DNA of 64,000 bases from positions 19,607,111 to 19,671,110 of the forward strand of contig NC_049992.1 of assembly GCF_000003815.2 (NCBI RefSeq). The letters are read 5' to 3'. This document shows, in pieces, positions 56,901 to 61,834 of this stretch. How positions within the stretch are numbered: position 1 is the stretch's first letter; each line of letters starts with the position of its first letter. This DNA comes from Branchiostoma floridae. Its lineage: Eukaryota; Chordata; Leptocardii; Amphioxiformes; Branchiostomatidae. Both the position numbers and the translations under genes were made by a program. Under the pieces are notes generated by a model. It was not told the origin of the DNA. It saw nothing but the letters and a program-made list of their open reading frames with translations, and ran no database searches.

Positions 56901-57692
56901 TAGGAAAAGTGAGCAGTCGCAGGAGACGGTTGGAGCAAACACCGTGGTGATGAGAAAACTCGGGCGGGAGAACAGGGAACGGAGACCGAGGAGCGGCAGT
57001 GGGGAGGACGGCCTTGTCAAGTTCATGAAGAGAGCTCTACCCGATGAGGTAGGTTTGAAGCATTCTCGCTGTTATAGCTCCGTAAGGTCTTGTGGGGGCA
57101 AAGTAGTAGATTAAAGCCAACTAGTCTAAAATCTATTAAACACACAGTAATATTGTAAATATCTAGACAAAGAACTGTTGGCAAATAAGGGGCTGCAAAT
57201 TTGACTTTAGTGTTGGTTATTAGACCAGAATTCATCAGAACTTCTCACGTGTACACTTGGAACCCTGACTAAGAATCGTGACTTATTGTTTGTGTTTCGT
57301 AAAAATTTACTCTTTGCATGAAGACATAGATTTGTAGCACCACAGGAAGAATAGCTAACAGAAATGTCAAGATAATTGTGGATCGAAATAGATTCAAAGT
57401 CAAAGACTAAATACGTTTGTTTTTATATTATAAAGATTCAAACTTTCCTCACGTTTGTCCGCAGGCTACGCCGGAGATGTGCGCCTTCGCCCTCCAAGCT
57501 ACAAACTGTAACGTGGAGCAGGCGAACAAGTTTGTGAAACTTCAGCTGCGCACGCGCCAGGACTACTCCCAACCTGACGTCAGAGCGCATGCGCTTCGGC
57601 GCCTGAAGCAAAACAACTGGGACATCAACAGGACCGCGCGGGTGCTTCTGGGAGAAGATGAGGACAAGCACTCTGTTGGGAAACTTCAGTAG
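27978..57692 (+). CDS. TNK2: ACK/TNK-family non-receptor tyrosine kinase
   Basis: Sixteen coding exons are visible: 27978-28100, 35262-35393, 37490-37681, 43024-43179, 43884-44075, 44630-44724, 48313-48439, 51204-51353, 51611-51715, 52989-53131, 53304-53349, 54171-54308, 54829-54863, 55296-55468, 55981-57048 and 57465-57692. They give about 1,035 residues, close to the usual ACK1 length. Domain order is N-terminal SAM-like, tyrosine kinase ([33 protein letters not shown]), SH3, a long basic tail with YxxP/YENL motifs, and tandem UBA-like C-terminus. ACK kinases act downstream of receptors and Cdc42 in the cytoplasm, at clathrin and endosomes. I see no clear CRIB motif, as in TNK1. A lancelet gene may be co-orthologous to TNK1 and TNK2, so the symbol denotes the family. 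Phase shows one exon missing in the gap 51765-52510. Two internal acceptors lie in tandem arrays. Confidence 0.93.
28320..28975. repeat. Foldback-like element rich in GCGCGTG / CACGCGCA
   Basis: TTTCTGCGCGTGGAGAATTT near 28350, with repeated TTGCGCGTGA, is mirrored near 28900-28960 by repeated TTTTCACGCGCA. Internal copies of CCCTTGGGAATA and TAATTTGCATATT also recur (28531 and 28872 regions). It is a decayed inverted-repeat element in kinase intron 1. Confidence 0.6.
29856..29960. repeat. TG microsatellite
   Basis: This is a pure (TG)n of about 75 bp with a TTTG-interrupted tail, in kinase intron 1. Confidence 0.98.
30245..30570. mobile_element. MITE-like copies of the CAGCCGGAGC family
   Basis: CGGCCGGAGCCGAATTTTTG at 30263 and CAGCCGGAGCCTAACCTCTG at 30547 match the ends of the better copy at 33306-33505. 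Borders are uncertain. Confidence 0.45.
30985..31065 (-). repeat. tRNA-derived SINE head or tRNA pseudogene
   Basis: The minus strand has an A-box (TGGCGCAGTGGTTA), an anticodon-like arm GCGTT/CTAAACC/AATGC and a perfect T-arm (CCCGGTTCGAATCCGGG), then a T10 run. The D-loop has extra bases, and the 5' and 3' acceptor arms (TTCGCAC, GAGGTAG) do not pair. It is therefore not a functional tRNA. Confidence 0.6.
31730..31931. mobile_element. MITE of the CGCGGT family (copy 2)
   Basis: It begins around GCAGAAACTTTTGCGGTGG and ends AATGCATTTACAGTA, with internal GTTCGGGGGTTTCGCGGTGG. It lies in kinase intron 1. Confidence 0.8.
32080..32744. other. Assembly gap (665 N)
   Basis: This is unsequenced and lies inside kinase intron 1. 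The right edge is a TG-rich simple repeat, which probably caused the gap. Confidence 1.
32745..32910. repeat. TG-rich microsatellite at the gap edge
   Basis: TGTGTG runs with GTGCGTGC and GTTGTG interruptions. Translations are meaningless. Confidence 0.95.
33306..33505. mobile_element. MITE of the CAGCCGGAGC family (best copy)
   Basis: The left end CACTCTCCTACTAAATTTAG leads into TTTCGGCTCCGACTGTTTTT. It is mirrored by AAAAACAGCCGGAGCAAAAC and CTCTGCTTGGAGAGTG on the right. It is about 190 bp and noncoding. A relative is at 50355-50550. Confidence 0.75.
33530..33860 (-). pseudogene. LINE 3' end (minus strand)
   Basis: On the minus strand a frame ends with [20 protein letters not shown], typical of the last residues of non-LTR ORF2. 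A 3' UTR follows, finishing TTTTGTCGTGTCTCAATAAAG. The same 3' end recurs in plus orientation at 50760-51180. No catalytic core is present. Confidence 0.65.
34430..34625 (+). repeat. Dispersed repeat (copy 1 of three)
   Basis: GCGGGACTAAATCGCAAGGG, then TCTGGAGTGAGCTGCCAT and CAATACGACAG, recur at 43215-43395 in the same orientation and at 52745-52940 in reverse. The borders and family are unknown. Confidence 0.75.
34725..34905. mobile_element. Long hairpin (foldback) element, copy 1
   Basis: Arms of about 77 bp (34725-34801 and 34830-34905) are nearly perfect inverted repeats with a loop of about 28 bp. The inner arm GAGCTCTAAATTACAAGGAG, then GCATGACCCTGATGCC, recurs in the hairpin at 54373-54543, whose outer arms differ. 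Confidence 0.85.
35262..35393 (+). CDS. TNK2: Kinase exon 2 (second half of SAM-like domain)
   Basis: The 44 codons run [20 protein letters not shown], then [16 protein letters not shown]. The 'V-x-x-V-x-x-L-x-D-V-x-x-x-D-L-x-x-I-G-L-x-x-P-x-Q-x-x' pattern is the ACK-type SAM end helix. The donor is GTGAGT; phase is 0 on both sides. Confidence 0.92.
35731..35942. mobile_element. MITE of the CGCGGT family (copy 3, nested)
   Basis: It is bounded by TACTGTAAATGCAG and ATGCATTTACAGTA. Internal CCGCGAAATTAAATCC repeats occur. It is the clearest copy of the family and is nested in the 35437-36891 element. Confidence 0.85.
35979..36010. repeat. Perfect 32-bp palindrome
   Basis: It consists of TGTAACAAACGTTACC followed at once by its own reverse complement. 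The half site GGTAACGTTTGTTACA recurs alone near 36159 and 36341. This looks like transposon ends joined head to head. Confidence 0.9.
37490..37681 (+). CDS. TNK2: Kinase exon 3 (linker and glycine-rich loop)
   Basis: It has 64 codons: a polar linker, then [20 protein letters not shown] and [16 protein letters not shown] is the ATP-binding glycine-rich loop, with V of IVYRG at the usual place. The acceptor is CCCACACAG, the donor is GTGGGT, and phase is 0. Confidence 0.95.
37840..38100. repeat. AC-rich microsatellite
   Basis: Interrupted (AC)n begins about 160 bp after kinase exon 3. Confidence 0.95.
38725..39060. repeat. AC/GC alternating repeat with internal 110-bp duplications
   Basis: (AC)n contains repeated ACGCACGTACGTACGCGCGT blocks (38778 and 38867 regions) and (CG)n stretches. 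Alternating purine-pyrimidine of this length is prone to Z-DNA. No coding meaning. Confidence 0.95.
39788..40120 (-). pseudogene. LINE (CR1/L2-like) 3' end
   Basis: The minus-strand frame reads [20 protein letters not shown], then [16 protein letters not shown], before a stop. This is the typical C-terminus of LINE ORF2 ('F-x-Y-x-G-P-x-x-W-N-x-L'). The 3' end runs into ATGAAATGAAATGA repeats, as in CR1-type tails. It is 5'-truncated and sits in kinase intron 3. Confidence 0.75.
40857..41222. mobile_element. Foldback MITE flanked by TTAA
   Basis: The left end AGGCAACCTAAGCAATATTA and the right end AATGCGATATTGCTTAGGTT with GCCT are inverted. TTAA flanks both sides. The long arms pair through most of the element (AGTGGAAAT with ATTTCCACT). 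A TTAA target would suit piggyBac-type transposition but is not proof. Confidence 0.8.
41230..42330. other. Kinase intron 3, nothing recognised
   Basis: No exon or clear repeat border is visible. At 42340-42375 GGTTCTGGGTTCGAATCCG is a B-box-like tRNA relic. Confidence 0.4.
43024..43179 (+). CDS. TNK2: Kinase exon 4 (beta3 lysine, helix C)
   Basis: The 52 codons include [11 protein letters not shown] (beta3 lysine), [20 protein letters not shown] (helix C with the salt-bridge Glu) and [14 protein letters not shown] to the donor GTAGGG. It follows a TTCATACTCTTCAG acceptor. Phase is 0. Confidence 0.95.
43215..43395 (+). repeat. Dispersed repeat (copy 2 of three)
   Basis: It is the same family as 34430-34625 and starts about 35 bp after the exon 4 donor. 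It shares TTGTTATTGGGTGGGC with the inverted copy at 52745-52940. Confidence 0.75.
43884..44075 (+). CDS. TNK2: Kinase exon 5 (hinge and catalytic loop)
   Basis: The 64 codons start [17 protein letters not shown] (hinge; ACK has the same ELAPL) and continue to [15 protein letters not shown], the catalytic loop of non-Src tyrosine kinases with Asp base and Asn. The donor is GTAAGC and phase is 0. Confidence 0.96.
44630..44724 (+). CDS. TNK2: Kinase exon 6 (DFG and activation loop)
   Basis: [20 protein letters not shown], then [12 protein letters not shown] split as TG/G. It has the DFG magnesium motif and one activation-loop Tyr (TYFK) at about the place of the ACK autophosphorylation site. 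The donor is GTGAGT. The exon ends in phase 2, which fixes the true next acceptor. Confidence 0.95.
44875..44915 (-). repeat. tRNA-like A-box fragment next to the array
   Basis: On the minus strand GGCGTGGCGTAACTGGTAGA and GCGTTCGGCA form the 5' half of a tRNA/SINE with an A-box. It abuts the start of the 61-bp array. No B-box follows. Confidence 0.5.
44917..48336 (+). repeat. 61-bp minisatellite repeating a complete 3' splice site and exon head
   Basis: From the first acceptor (AAG ending 44954) to the genuine one (AAG ending 48312) is 3,358 bp. That equals 55 periods of 61 bp plus three net inserted bases (four +1 units with TTTCTGTCC; one -1 unit with GTGTCAACAG near 46911). Each unit has TTAACGTTAAC (two YTNAY branch-point-like sites), a T-rich tract of about 35 bp, TGCCTAAG and then G plus TGTGCACCAGAAGCGATTAA. 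That last block matches the first 23 bases of kinase exon 7 except C to G in GCCATT. The unit also holds the 12-bp palindrome AACGTTAACGTT. Variants (CACC/CATC/CAGC; GGTTCC/GATTCC) form longer-range blocks. Confidence 0.97.
48313..48439 (+). CDS. TNK2: Kinase exon 7 (APE motif, helix F) at the end of the splice-site array
   Basis: One base completes Trp, then [20 protein letters not shown] and [15 protein letters not shown] to donor GTACGT. It includes APE, the DVWSF helix F and the MWEMFSYG helix. Only the last copy of the 61-bp repeat joins to this reading frame. The phase from exon 6 (2) and to exon 8 (0) fits. Confidence 0.95.
48513..48895. mobile_element. Inverted-repeat element with CATCCTCCTA ends
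   Basis: CATCCTCCTAACGCCCGGTC then CCCAACGG and AGGCCCTGC on the left are mirrored by GCAGGGCCCCATAGGCTGAG and GGACCGTGCGTAGGAGGATG on the right. An internal direct copy (CATCCTCCTACGCCCGATCC) is at 48721. No coding frame. Confidence 0.7.
49120..50191. mobile_element. 1.07-kb DNA transposon with perfect 39-bp TIRs
   Basis: The ends 49120-49158 and 50153-50191 are exact inverted repeats starting TAAAGCCCCGGTCACAAAGC. Many internal GTACGATTCC-like and TTGCGATG-like subrepeats occur near both ends. A truncated relative opens the window (1-278). No transposase is encoded. It lies in kinase intron 7. Confidence 0.85.
50355..50550. mobile_element. MITE of the CAGCCGGAGC family (diverged copy)
   Basis: The left GGTTCGGCTTCGACTGTTTT and the right AACAGCCTGAGTCGGTCC with TCTGCTTGG match 33306-33505. 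Confidence 0.6.
50760..51185 (+). pseudogene. LINE 3' end abutting kinase exon 8, interrupted by a MITE
   Basis: It matches the reverse complement of 33530-33750: TGTACAAGTAGGCAAATATA, then ACGAAAGTCGCTGTACTTTT and GTGTCAATAAA. It is interrupted by the MITE at 50907-51112. The LINE tail ends about 20 bp before the acceptor of exon 8, so the pyrimidine/branch region of that exon is at least partly retroelement-derived. Confidence 0.7.
50907..51112. mobile_element. Nested Harbinger-like MITE with TTA duplication
   Basis: The ends GGCCTAAGTCAC and GTGACCTTAGCC are inverted. TTA at 50904-50906 and 51113-51115 is the target duplication. The uninterrupted LINE copy at 33530-33860 (TGTTTAGTTGTAC on its strand) proves the empty site. 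A second partial copy touches the right edge of the gap (52511-52578). Confidence 0.85.
51204..51353 (+). CDS. TNK2: Kinase exon 8 (end of kinase domain)
   Basis: The 50 codons include [36 protein letters not shown] and [12 protein letters not shown]: helices G to I with the invariant Arg in KPKERPTF. The acceptor is CTGTAAATTGCAG, the donor is GTACGC, and phase is 0. Confidence 0.95.
51611..51715 (+). CDS. TNK2: Kinase exon 9 (start of SH3 region)
   Basis: The 35 codons run [20 protein letters not shown], then [15 protein letters not shown]. The YW at the end resembles the SH3 position 'W' of ACK (NYWWRG). The donor is GTGAAT, a modest match; reading on gives a stop within eight codons. It ends in phase 0, which does not match the next visible exon. 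Confidence 0.75.
51765..52510. other. Assembly gap (746 N), probably hiding one kinase exon
   Basis: Exon 9 ends in phase 0, but exon 10 needs two bases before it. An exon of length 3n+2 is expected between them, most likely in this gap. Confidence 0.9.
52511..52578. mobile_element. Right end of a MITE cut by the gap
   Basis: AATATCATACTTTTCGTTCC, then GCCCGGCCAGGCCCC and GTGACGTAGGCCTA match the right half of 50907-51112. Confidence 0.7.
52745..52940 (-). repeat. Dispersed repeat (copy 3, inverted)
   Basis: It is the reverse complement of the family at 34430 and 43215: CCCTCGCGATTTAGCCCCGC, then GCCCACCCAATAACAATAG. It ends about 45 bp before kinase exon 10. Confidence 0.75.
52989..53131 (+). 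CDS. TNK2: Kinase exon 10 (end of SH3, basic linker)
   Basis: T plus 47 codons plus [21 protein letters not shown] is the second half of an SH3 domain (W/G then G-x-F-x-P-like). It is followed by a Lys/Glu/Ala-rich, probably helical stretch ending KKRKLKK. The donor is GTACGA. Confidence 0.85.
53304..53349 (+). CDS. TNK2: Kinase exon 11 (short)
   Basis: The 46-bp exon encodes [14 protein letters not shown]. Of the nearby AGs only ACACTATAG/CA keeps the frame open from exon 10; using ACCGCAG gives a stop. The donor is GTAAGC; it ends in phase 2. Confidence is lower because of its size. Confidence 0.6.
53753..54215 (+). repeat. 118-120 bp tandem repeat carrying an acceptor, exon head and donor
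   Basis: Four acceptor copies (CACAACAG/TCGGCC; first exon base at 53813, 53933, 54053 and 54171) are spaced 120, 120 and 118 bp. The first three are decoys: the exon head (AAGCATGACGGCTTC... CAAGTTC) runs into TAA, followed by a donor-like AAAA/GTAAGA or ACAA/GTAAGA. The last copy is genuine exon 12. Each decoy could therefore be spliced as a small stop-containing exon. Confidence 0.92.
54171..54308 (+). CDS. TNK2: Kinase exon 12 at the end of the second splice-site array
   Basis: T plus 45 codons plus [22 protein letters not shown], then [19 protein letters not shown] and DQY. The start at 54171 is chosen because exon 11 leaves phase 2; the later AG (CTCTAAG/CAT) would break the frame. The donor is GTAGGT. 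Confidence 0.8.
54373..54543. mobile_element. Long hairpin (foldback) element, copy 2
   Basis: The outer arms ACATGTAGCGAAAATCGATC and GATCGATTTTCGCTACATGT are perfect. The inner arm GAGCTCTAAATTACGAGGAG with GCATGACC is shared with 34725-34905. It lies 65 bp after exon 12. Confidence 0.85.
54829..54863 (+). CDS. TNK2: Kinase exon 13 (35-bp microexon)
   Basis: The acceptor TTCTCGTTGCAG and donor GTAAGA are both strong. It encodes [11 protein letters not shown] between split codons (phases 2 to 1). Tiny size but good sites and phase. Confidence 0.7.
55296..55468 (+). CDS. TNK2: Kinase exon 14 (tail with YENL motif)
   Basis: [20 protein letters not shown], then [10 protein letters not shown] and [24 protein letters not shown] is a classic Grb2-SH2-type phosphotyrosine site (YxN). 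The donor is GTATGT and it ends in phase 0. Confidence 0.9.
55981..57048 (+). CDS. TNK2: Kinase exon 15 (long basic tail)
   Basis: The 356 codons begin [20 protein letters not shown]. Two YDVP motifs (DYDVP and TYDVP) suit Crk/Nck-type SH2 domains when phosphorylated. Then follows a Ser/Lys/Thr-rich disordered region with repeated SPK/RQSPK patterns and one short CQCG cysteine pair. It ends [13 protein letters not shown] at donor GTAGGT. ACK family tails are proline-rich; here Lys/Ser dominate. Confidence 0.93.
57465..57692 (+). CDS. TNK2: Kinase exon 16 (tandem UBA-like C-terminus)
   Basis: [30 protein letters not shown], then [20 protein letters not shown] and ARVLLGED before TAG. Two UBA-like three-helix units are seen (C-N-V-E-Q-A and W-D-I-N-R-T), the hallmark of the ACK C-terminus, which binds ubiquitin. 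ATTAAA at 57947 and 57959 are possible poly-A signals. Confidence 0.95.
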   Translation, partial: ATPEMCAFALQATNCNVEQANKFVKLQLRTRQDYSQPDVRAHALRRLKQNNWDINRTARVLLGEDEDKHSVGKLQ

Positions 57693-57964
57693 GACGTTTG
57701 CTGTCCGTTGAAACTGTCAATCATTGTTGTTGTGTTTCAATCATTGGTGTCAGACCAAAAATTGGCTTCTTGTGTACCTCTACTGCTGTGGACGTGTGAT
57801 CGATCGAAAAATTCGTTGGGGAAATCTAAATCGTATTTCAAGTCAAGTGTGAGATGAATTGTGCATTCCAATGAAAGGTACTGCGTTTGGGGGTTTAAAG
57901 TATTATTGATCTGAAAAAGGCTATTGTAAACTTTTAAAAAGAACGGATTAAAGAAAAGATTAAA

Positions 57965-58850
57965 GTTATTTTGCGTTTAAAGGAGGATTTACATATGCGC
58001 CAGTGGGTAAGGAAAGGGGATCACCAATGGATCGTTGAACCGAATGAAGGCTATATTTTACATGTTTCATGATGGAACTGATGGTCACGTGGTTATCACG
58101 TAGCTATCACGTGTTTTTCACGTGATTGTAATAACGGAGGTTTACGGCTGGAGAATACGTTAATGCGTGCTGAGGCAATGTATATATTGTTGGCTTGTAC
58201 AGATGAAGGATATTTGTGTATTGAATGCTTGCGAAACGTTTGTATAAGAGAAGATGAGAAAAGAGTAAGAGAAAGGTATTTTTCAAGAGTAATAAGATGC
58301 GAAAATTACGAAATTGTGCCATACATGTGCAGTTGAAGTCTGAAGTTGGAATTCTTAAGAGTTGTTTCGATTATGTATGCGTATTCAGGTCAATGTGTTT
58401 GTTACATCAATTGTTGTATTTTTGGCTTTTAGTATTTTGCCACCGAAGAAAATCAACTTGACCTCATGAAAAAAGTGAGACAGTCTATTTTTTTGTGTTG
58501 ATGATTTCTTTTTCATAAGCAGAAAACTACAAGGCCCGGCTACATGAAGACGCGTGAAATAGAATTACATGTAATATGCCTTCAGAAAAAAAAGACGATC
58601 TTTATAATTAGAGCCTGTAGACGTCATATAAGAAGGTACGCTCCTTAACCGTTTCAACCCTACCAACAGTTCGAATGATAATTCTCAAGAAAGAATTCGA
58701 AGGTTAAACTAGCCCTTCTTGATCATCTGGTCTGTTCATCTAGAAACGCCCTTTCAAACAATGTACTGTGGAAGCCGCTTAATTGCACACCCCATTTGCC
58801 AGAGTATTTCGTGCAATAATCCGAATGGTGCAACGAAGCACGGTGCCATG
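57965..58850. other. Spacer downstream of the kinase gene, nothing recognised
   Basis: This AT-rich sequence carries a short CACGTGATTG/ATCACGT cluster near 58086-58128. No gene. Confidence 0.4.
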
Positions 58851-58859
58851 GTACTAAAT

Positions 58860-59397
58860 AGGGGTGGGTACCGGTACTGAAAATTCAGGTAGTCTGTGGA
58901 ACACAAACTCCGCTGTCCAGGGCTGTAACTGGCTCCTTCCTTCAGGGGCCGGCGGATGTTTGTCGGGCTGCTATAAGCGAGATTTAATCAGGCTAAGGTC
59001 CAGGAGATCAGGTCAAGATCCGTACCTGAACCTGGACCTGATTCAGTATATGAACACATGTGAATGGACAATCCTCAGAACAATAGTCTACTTCGCTATA
59101 AAGCAATATACATGGTGGAGTATTTGACTCCCACACAATCCTGCAAGACTAACTACCTTACAAGTACGATTGACTGTACAAATTGGTAGAAACAAGCAGG
59201 TTTCATCAAAGCTGCTTGGTAGAAATGACTATAAACTTTACTTCACTCTTGTTGTAAGATCCCAAAATGTTTGAATTCTTGATCATATAATCTGTTTATT
59301 TTCTAATAGGTCCAACATCCGGTCTATCGAACTTTTTCAGGTCCGGTTTTTCCGGACCGGTCCAATAAAAAAAAACGATGCACCGGTACCCACCACG
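58860..59397. mobile_element. Inverted-repeat element with GGTGGGTACCGGT ends
   Basis: The left GGGGTGGGTACCGGTACTGA and right CACCGGTACCCACCACG are inverted. Inner AGGTCCGGTTTTTCCGGACC is palindromic. A related fragment is at 4770-5010. No coding capacity. Confidence 0.65.
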
Positions 59398-59404
59398 AGT
59401 ACTA

Positions 59405-59545
59405 AACTTGGCACTTGTCCGTGGTACTTAACATCACACAGGAACTCCTGTCCATGGTACTGAATATTACACAAAGAAACATTTGTCCATGGTACTGAAC
59501 ATTACACACAGAAACAGCCGTCCCCGGTATATGTATATCATTAAT
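59405..59545. repeat. About 36-bp tandem repeat running into a gap
   Basis: At least three diverged units of TGTCCATGGTACTGAACATT with ACACAAAGAAAC are visible. The array enters the gap at 59546, so its length is unknown. Confidence 0.85.
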
Positions 59546-59645
59546 NNNNNNNNNNNNNNNNNNNNNNNNNNNNNNNNNNNNNNNNNNNNNNNNNNNNNNN
59601 NNNNNNNNNNNNNNNNNNNNNNNNNNNNNNNNNNNNNNNNNNNNN
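59546..59645. other. Assembly gap (100 N)
   Basis: The round length suggests an unknown-size gap. It interrupts a tandem repeat. Confidence 1.
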
Positions 59646-60044
59646 ATGTACATATGTAGGAATTATGGGAAAGTTGTTGTGTTTTAACAGAAAGAAGTAC
59701 CTTTACAATAATATTCTTCTTTTTTTTTTGCAAGTTCATGCCCGCAGGCTAAATGCACAAATGACCACAAGTGGTCTACATAATTGATGAAAAGGAACAA
59801 CAACTTAACTTATACAGTAGTTTCAACTTAACTTATGGAAAATGATCTAAACTATCTAATGTATAGTTAAAAGCGTGTCTCTCCAGGGAACATCATAATC
59901 ATAATTGTACTGTAATCGTTAATCGCTACATCTGATATTTTCTTCTCTCTTTCAAAAACACACGCAGAAATATTAACATATGTATTTATCACATAATCAT
60001 TTGTGCATGACATTCAGTATTTAAAAGTATCCTAGTGAGACATT

Positions 60045-60252
60045 TTCTTTCAGGCAGAGTATAAATGCTCTTTTAGACAGAGGATAAATGATCCTTCAAG
60101 CAGAGGGTCCATCCTAATTTATGCAGAGAATTTATCCTCTATCAGGCAGAGTAGAAATACTCCTTCAGGCAGAGGGTCCATCCTCCTTCATGCAGAGTAT
60201 TTATACTCTATCAGAGTATATATCGTCCTTCAGGCGGAGTACACATCCTCCA
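60045..60252. repeat. Degenerate about 28-bp minisatellite (CAGGCAGAG)
   Basis: Seven or more imperfect units are built on CTTCAGGCAGAG followed by TATAAATCCTC-like text. The spacing varies. Noncoding. Confidence 0.85.
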
Positions 60253-61008
60253 CGTTGCTGGACAATTGCTTAGATTCATAACATATCCTCAGTTAGGCTG
60301 GATTAGTTTTGATTTGTTTGATTATAAATCCTCATCTATTAGTTTGTGGTTACTTGAAGAAAGTTTCTTAAAAATACAAATACCAAGTCATGAAGGCTGC
60401 ATTTTTAGATATCATATTAAAGAAACCAATAAGAGCCGAAGAAGAAGATTAAAGAAAAGCTTAATTTTTGTGTTTTGAAGCCTAAAAAGGGAATAAAATG
60501 GATTTTCCCTTGTTATTTTGGAATCTGTTCTGTATACATAAAAGTTGTGCCATATGGGTGGGGTAAGTAATAATTGAGGGCAGATTATGCTAAATAAGAC
60601 ACCAACTGTGAGGAAATGTTGAAAAGTACTATATAACTAGATATCATTGGATTCAATGCATACTTTGTCAGTTTGTTACATCTTCTTTTGAATTATACGT
60701 ATGCCTTGGGTATTAAGAGTACTTTACACTTACTTATTTCTCTTACTTTAGTGTAAAAACATTATATATAATCATTTATATACATTGCTAATTACTGTAT
60801 TGATTAGGTCTTTATCAGTTGTCTATCTAAGTTGTACCAAGAAGAATGCATTAAGAACAGGTTTTAGTAATCTTCTTTTCATTCTTAGAAACTCTGTTTA
60901 TGTATGATGGAATACGTAGTTTTTAAATTGTCCTAATGTACGTAACATGATATTCAAAGTTTTACCGGTCCCATTAAAAGATATAAAAACAAATCGACAT
61001 GACTGCCA

Positions 61009-61376
61009 CTACAGCGAGTCATGGTCAGGTTTGCTACCAGATGACAGTGTGCTCAGCTCAAATGTCGGCGATGCCTGTGCAGCCGGAGAAAAAGACGAAC
61101 TCTCATTAACAGCATGCGGACCCTGGTCCTTATGTCCACTGCAGCTGAGCTTCTTCCACCACTTCCTTATGTCCTCCCTCATCACACAGTGGAAGACGAA
61201 GATGAAGAGGCCCTGAAGGGTGTTGAAGATGCAGAACAGATAGGCGAACACAGCGCGTGCGTCGTTGATGACGAAGAAGCCGAACACCCATGTGAGACCA
61301 AACAGAGCCATGATGCTGAAGGCTCGACGGATCTGGCGCGTTATCCGATTATGGTCTGAGTCGCTGAACTTATTAG
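61009..61376 (-). CDS. aGPCR last exon (helices 6-7, tail)
   Basis: The acceptor is TTTTCATGTACAG. It reads NKFSDSDHNRITRQIRRAFS, then FGLTWVFGFFVINDARAVFA, LFCIFNTLQGLFIFVFH and a tail of about 40 residues ending PDHDSL before TAG. The basic stretch before helix 6 is the G-protein contact loop. Confidence 0.95.
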
Positions 61377-61789
61377 CTGTACATGAAAATAAAAATTTAC
61401 TTATACTTTTTACCTCAAGACCTAGGCACAACAATGCCCATCAAGGCCTTTTGTGGGGCCAAATAGACCAATAATGCTGGTGGCTTAATCAATACTGACC
61501 TACACCTCATTAGTCATATATCATCTTACCTATGGCTAAGTTACTAAGTGTCTTGAAGTTGGGTTTCTATTTATATTGGAAGAACATTTGTATTCTTATT
61601 TATATTGGAAGAACATTTGTATTCTTCGTTTGAAGGAATCAACAATGTTCAACTGCCATTTTTTTCTGTTAATGTGTTATGTATATTTTTTCCATGTGCA
61701 ACTTCTGTATCTGCAAACTCTAAATATATATATTTATGGTTTGTGTCCCTGTACGGCGGATTGTGTGTTGCTGTCATGGCATATGTGTG

Positions 61790-61834
<45 letters not shown>

